DNA of 60,000 nt from Takakia lepidozioides. Its lineage: Eukaryota > Streptophyta > Takakiopsida > Takakiales > Takakiaceae. The stretch lies in NCBI GenBank assembly GCA_030704615.1, contig CM060733.1, forward strand, positions 68,512,001 through 68,572,000, read 5' to 3'. The notes under the pieces are model-generated. The model was not told the DNA's origin. It did no database searches and saw nothing but the letters and a program-made list of their open reading frames with translations. Positions within the stretch are counted from its first letter, which is position 1; each line of letters begins with the position of its first letter. This document shows positions 56,946-60,000 of the stretch, one piece after another. The position numbers and the translations under genes were made by a program.

Positions 56946-58200
56946 ATCTATGCACGAGCCAACAGGATGACACTGGAGCTTGGTGGCATGGTGAGACGGA
57001 CGAGGAGATGGTGTCGGGATGGCACACATCTGTATTTTTGTGTATCTTGGCATCGGGAGGTCAGGTTGGACCTACAACAGGGATGACTATAGATGCAGTG
57101 TCTGAGGACCCTGAGGCTAGTGAAGAGCCAGGTGGTGCCAGAGATATACATGAGGATTCGGCTGTGTTGGACTACCTCCACACGGGAGACACAGCAGCCA
57201 CTGTGACTGCCAGGGAGAGGGATCGGATCCTGCAACGAGCCAAGAGGTTCAAGTGGGAGGGGATACCCCTGCTCCGAGTATGGGAGGATGGTCGGGTGAG
57301 GATTGTGCCTCACCCCACACAGCGTGCACGGTTAGTTCGGCATGCCCATGAGGAGTTGGGGCATTTTGGAGTGCGACGCACTCACAGTTTACTGCAGGGG
57401 CAGTATTGGTGGCGTGGTATGCATACAGAGGTGCAACAATTCGTGGCTAGGTGCATGGTGTGTGACAGGGTGCGTGCTTCATTCAACGCCCCTACACCAC
57501 AGTTGCATCCTTTACCAGTCATAGGATTGGGCTACAGGTGGAGTCTTGACTTCGCAGGACCGTTGCCACTGACTATGCGTCACCACAGATATGTGTTGGT
57601 GATGGTGGAGCACTTCTCCAAGTGGATTGAGTTGGTTCCATTGCCTGACAAGGCTAGTGAGGGGGCTGCGTATGCATTCTTGGATCGTGTGCTTAGCCGA
57701 TTCGGTGCTCCAGCTGAGGTACTCACGGACCAAGGGAGAGAGTTCTTGGGGGAGTTTTAGGCTTTGTGTGATAAAGCCTTGATAGACCACCACACCACTT
57801 CTCGGGATCATCCTGAGGCCGATGGCTTGGCAGAGAGAGTTGTTCAAACGGTAAAGAGGGGTTTGCGCAAGTATGGCTTGCAGAAGGGACACCTAGGAGA
57901 TTGGGATCTTCAGGTTCCTTGGTTAGCCATGGGCTACAGGTTCAGCAAACAAGCATCACTTACCTCCTTCTCACCATATTTTCTTTTCTTTGGCCAAGAG
58001 CCGGATTTGCCTGTAGCCATTTGTAGGGACACTGCTCAAGTTCTTAACCCTGACGATCCGGACGTGTGGGTACGTGCATGTGATCAGCGTGCACAGTTGT
58101 TCAAGAAAGTCATGCCCGTGGCTTTTGAGAACCTTGCCATTACACAGCACCGTAATACGTTGTGGTGGAGGATATCGTCCTGGGGTTCGGCGATTTAGCC
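56897..58200 (+). pseudogene. Integrase (HHCC and DDE core)
   Basis: Zinc-binding HHCC: RHAHEELGHFGVRRTHSLLQ, then VARCMVCDRVRA. Core: YRWSLDFAGPLPLTMRHHRY (first Asp), EVLTDQGREFLGEF (second Asp), HPEADGLAERVVQTVKRGLR (Glu). TAG at 57,758 separates the second Asp from the Glu. The frame then passes to LTSFSPYFLFFGQEPDLPVA, a standard gypsy block, and becomes unclear at about 58,180. Integrase inserts the cDNA. Confidence 0.9.
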
Positions 58201-58307
58201 CAGGTGACTATGTTTATTTGCAACAGACTGCTCCTACGACCCTGGATGTCACTACAGGGCGTGTTATTCTGAGGGTTCGAGAGGTGTTGCCCTAAAGAGT
58301 CCTGATC

Positions 58308-58571
58308 TTGGAGGGTCGGGATGACATGACTTGGAAAGACCATGTGCGTAATTGTGCGCGATGTCACCTTCCCAATGTCGATGGCAGAGTTGACCCAAAC
58401 TTGGCAGTGGTACCTGCAGGTTTGAGGTGCATGCTCTGTGGGTCTGCCAAAGGGGTAGCCACCATGCTGGTGTGTGATCGATGCTCAATAGGTTGGCATA
58501 TGGGATGCTTGACACCACCTCTTGAGAGGGTTCATGATGGAGATTGGTTATGTCCACACTGCTTGGGATAG
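58308..58571 (+). CDS. PHD zinc finger at the C-terminus of the polyprotein
   Basis: An 87-residue open piece carries an N-terminal Cys/His pair (NCARCHLP) and then a canonical C4HC3 PHD finger: CMLCGSAKG, VCDRCSIGWHMGCLTPPL, GDWLCPHC. All eight metal ligands and the Trp before the last pair are present. PHD fingers read histone H3 tails. It occupies the place where chromoviruses have a chromodomain, so it may target integration to a chromatin state. It ends with a stop just before the non-coding 3' part. Confidence 0.85.
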   Translation: MEGRDDMTWKDHVRNCARCHLPNVDGRVDPNLAVVPAGLRCMLCGSAKGVATMLVCDRCSIGWHMGCLTPPLERVHDGDWLCPHCLG

Positions 58572-58831
58572 TGGCAGTGGACATGACTAGAGGCAGCTAA
58601 CAAGACATGGGAGGCCAAGCTCATAGGAGTCAATACACGAGATCCCAGGCGCAAGTTCACAAATTGCAAGACGGCGACTAACGATGGGGCAACTCTTGCA
58701 CCCGGCCTCTTGATCTATCGAGTTTGAGTGTAGTAGGGACAGTGGTGGAGGACTTAGTGAGGCTATGGTCACTATCACATCTTGTGGCTACCTGGACTTA
58801 GAGGGACCCAAGCACCAGCTAGGGGGGCGAT
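58572..58831 (+). other. 3' untranslated part and polypurine tract of the gypsy element
   Basis: No gene. Just before the LTR lies AGCTAGGGGGGCGAT (about 58,817-58,831), a polypurine tract of the kind that primes plus-strand DNA. Confidence 0.65.
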
Positions 58832-60000
58832 TGTGTGGACTAGTGACTGCCATAGTGGGCAGCATAGTGGCAGCCTAGTGACTGACTAGTTGTAGCCTAG
58901 TGGTTGGACTAGTGGCTGGACTAGTGGTATACTAGTGTGTGGCGTGCAAAAGGACCCCACTAGAGCAAATCTATTTTGCCAACAAATGAGCAGAATCCTA
59001 AAGCCAAGGACTTGAAAAGCAAAACAAGAACTGGATGTCCTACCAGCCCTTCACTAGATTAGCGTTACACTTGACACTCCGAGAGGGTTGATCAGATCAA
59101 GTCAACACTTCACTCAATTACAAAGCCGAAAGAACTAGATGCGATTGCAAATCTCGAACAAAAGTGTTGTAACTTCGAGTCCATCGCTCACTACTACTGA
59201 TTCTCTCTCCATCTTTGCGCTCTCCAACTCCAACGGCTGCCCTCCACCGTGCTCTCTACATCGTGCTAGTCGCTCACTGGTACTCTCTCAATTGATACTA
59301 CTTGCTTCCCACTCCCCCAAGCCTCCTTTTATGCTTCTTTTGGGCCAGTAGGAAAATTATGAATTAATCATTAAATTTAATGGGAAGCTTGTTGGCCAAG
59401 CAAACTTGGATATTTCTGATTTCATCCATCCTGGTAATGTCATCTCTTTTGCATCCATCCTATAAATTCATCCAGCCTGTGCTCTCTCATCCGTCCGCTG
59501 AGTTCATCCATTTTCATTCTTCCTCATAATTTTCATCCATCTGTAACTTTCATCCATCCAGGGACATGACCAACTTAAGTTGGTACATGACCAACTTACA
59601 TTGATACATGAGCCGTTTTAAGTCCTCATGAATGTTGCTCCTCATCCATGTCATTCATCCGTTTGGGAAGTGGGGATCGCTACCCTTGATCAACCAATAT
59701 CCAACGGTTCACATTTATCCTTGTTTTCCCATTAGCTCCCTTTCTCGTGCTATGTTGAGATCGGGGAGAGGTTCCCATGCTTGAAGTAGCGAGTTGTAGC
59801 GCTTGATTGCTTTGAGAGTCGTCTATTGGTAAGACTTCCAGTACAAATAGACATATTTGCCCACATTTGCTGAGTCAAAAAAGCATCGATCTTGAATCAT
59901 TCTTGGCGTTCAAGACTATTCGTTGAGTTCTAAATCATACCTCCATACCATGTAGCCTCTAGGGTACTGTCCGCAAACCAAAAGTTGAGTTCCTGTAACT
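58832..60000 (+). repeat. 3' LTR of the gypsy element (incomplete, leaves the window)
   Basis: Starts TGTGTGGACTAGTG directly after the polypurine tract. 58,951-60,000 is the inverse of 18,834-19,875. About the first 110 bp holds repeats of CTAGTGGCTGGACTAGTGG. The middle has many TTCATCC/CATCCATCC motifs and a palindrome around AAGTTGGTACATGACCAACTT. Confidence 0.8.

Larger units (their letters stand above)
52278..60000 (+). mobile_element. Ty3/gypsy retrotransposon, 5'-truncated, with a C5-methyltransferase and a PHD finger
   Basis: Order: gag end with two zinc knuckles, protease, cytosine-C5 methyltransferase, reverse transcriptase, RNase H, integrase, PHD finger, polypurine tract, 3' LTR. 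Protease-RT-RNaseH-INT is the Ty3/gypsy order. Similarity to gag begins abruptly at about 52,280, with no 5' LTR or primer-binding site. At least ten stops or frameshifts disrupt pol. The 3' LTR begins at 58,832 and runs past the window. Gag pieces of the same family lie at 12,061-12,360 and probably 21,966-22,430. Confidence 0.87.

Overview
The window looks like nuclear DNA of a land plant with a large, transposon-rich genome. It holds a multi-exon CIP7 (COP1-interacting protein 7)-type gene, several decayed DYW-class PPR genes and an exon of an ALWAYS EARLY/LIN9-type gene. Introns reach about 2 kb and almost everything else is mobile DNA. Seed-free vascular plant, bryophyte or gymnosperm are all possible; I cannot name the species.

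Layout. 1-7,627 (minus): CIP7-like gene, running off the left edge. 8,780-14,300: an old relic of a compound transposon, with fragments of a methyltransferase gene, an array of GGCGCC-centred palindromes and a SWIM-transposase tail. Two short hAT-type elements with perfect 8-bp target duplications and a gypsy gag fragment are inserted in it. 14,900-17,200: a deleted gypsy element with a gag-protease ORF and a membrane-segment ORF. 17,200-26,450: LTRs, gag fragments, tandem repeats, an ALY/LIN9 exon and AT-rich DNA. 26,690-28,200 and 47,740-51,660 (minus): PPR pseudogenes. 28,211-47,585: a 19.4-kb DNA transposon inserted among the PPR remnants, with 20-bp terminal inverted repeats and the 8-bp duplication CCATCACT. 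52,278-60,000: a 5'-truncated Ty3/gypsy element.

Two unusual selfish elements stand out. The 19.4-kb transposon carries (a) a decayed SWIM-type DDE transposase, (b) a minus-strand gene that appears to join a ParB-like DGNHR domain to a beta-class N6-adenine/N4-cytosine amino-methyltransferase fold, (c) an unrecognised divergent gene pair sharing a 63-bp palindromic promoter, present twice through a 4.4-kb internal duplication, and (d) more than 50 copies of a roughly 20-bp palindrome (consensus AAATGCGGCGCCGCATTT). The palindromes lie in three arrays with higher-order periods near 253 and 264 bp, and as single copies in the methyltransferase introns. The gypsy element carries a cytosine-C5 methyltransferase domain between protease and reverse transcriptase, and a PHD finger after integrase.

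Thus two unrelated transposons in one 60-kb window each carry a DNA-methyltransferase-like gene. My inference is that both acquired chromatin-modifying functions acting on their own DNA, and that the palindromes are the sites read by the transposase or the ParB-methyltransferase protein. Most open frames here are interrupted, so this copy shows architecture and not necessarily activity.
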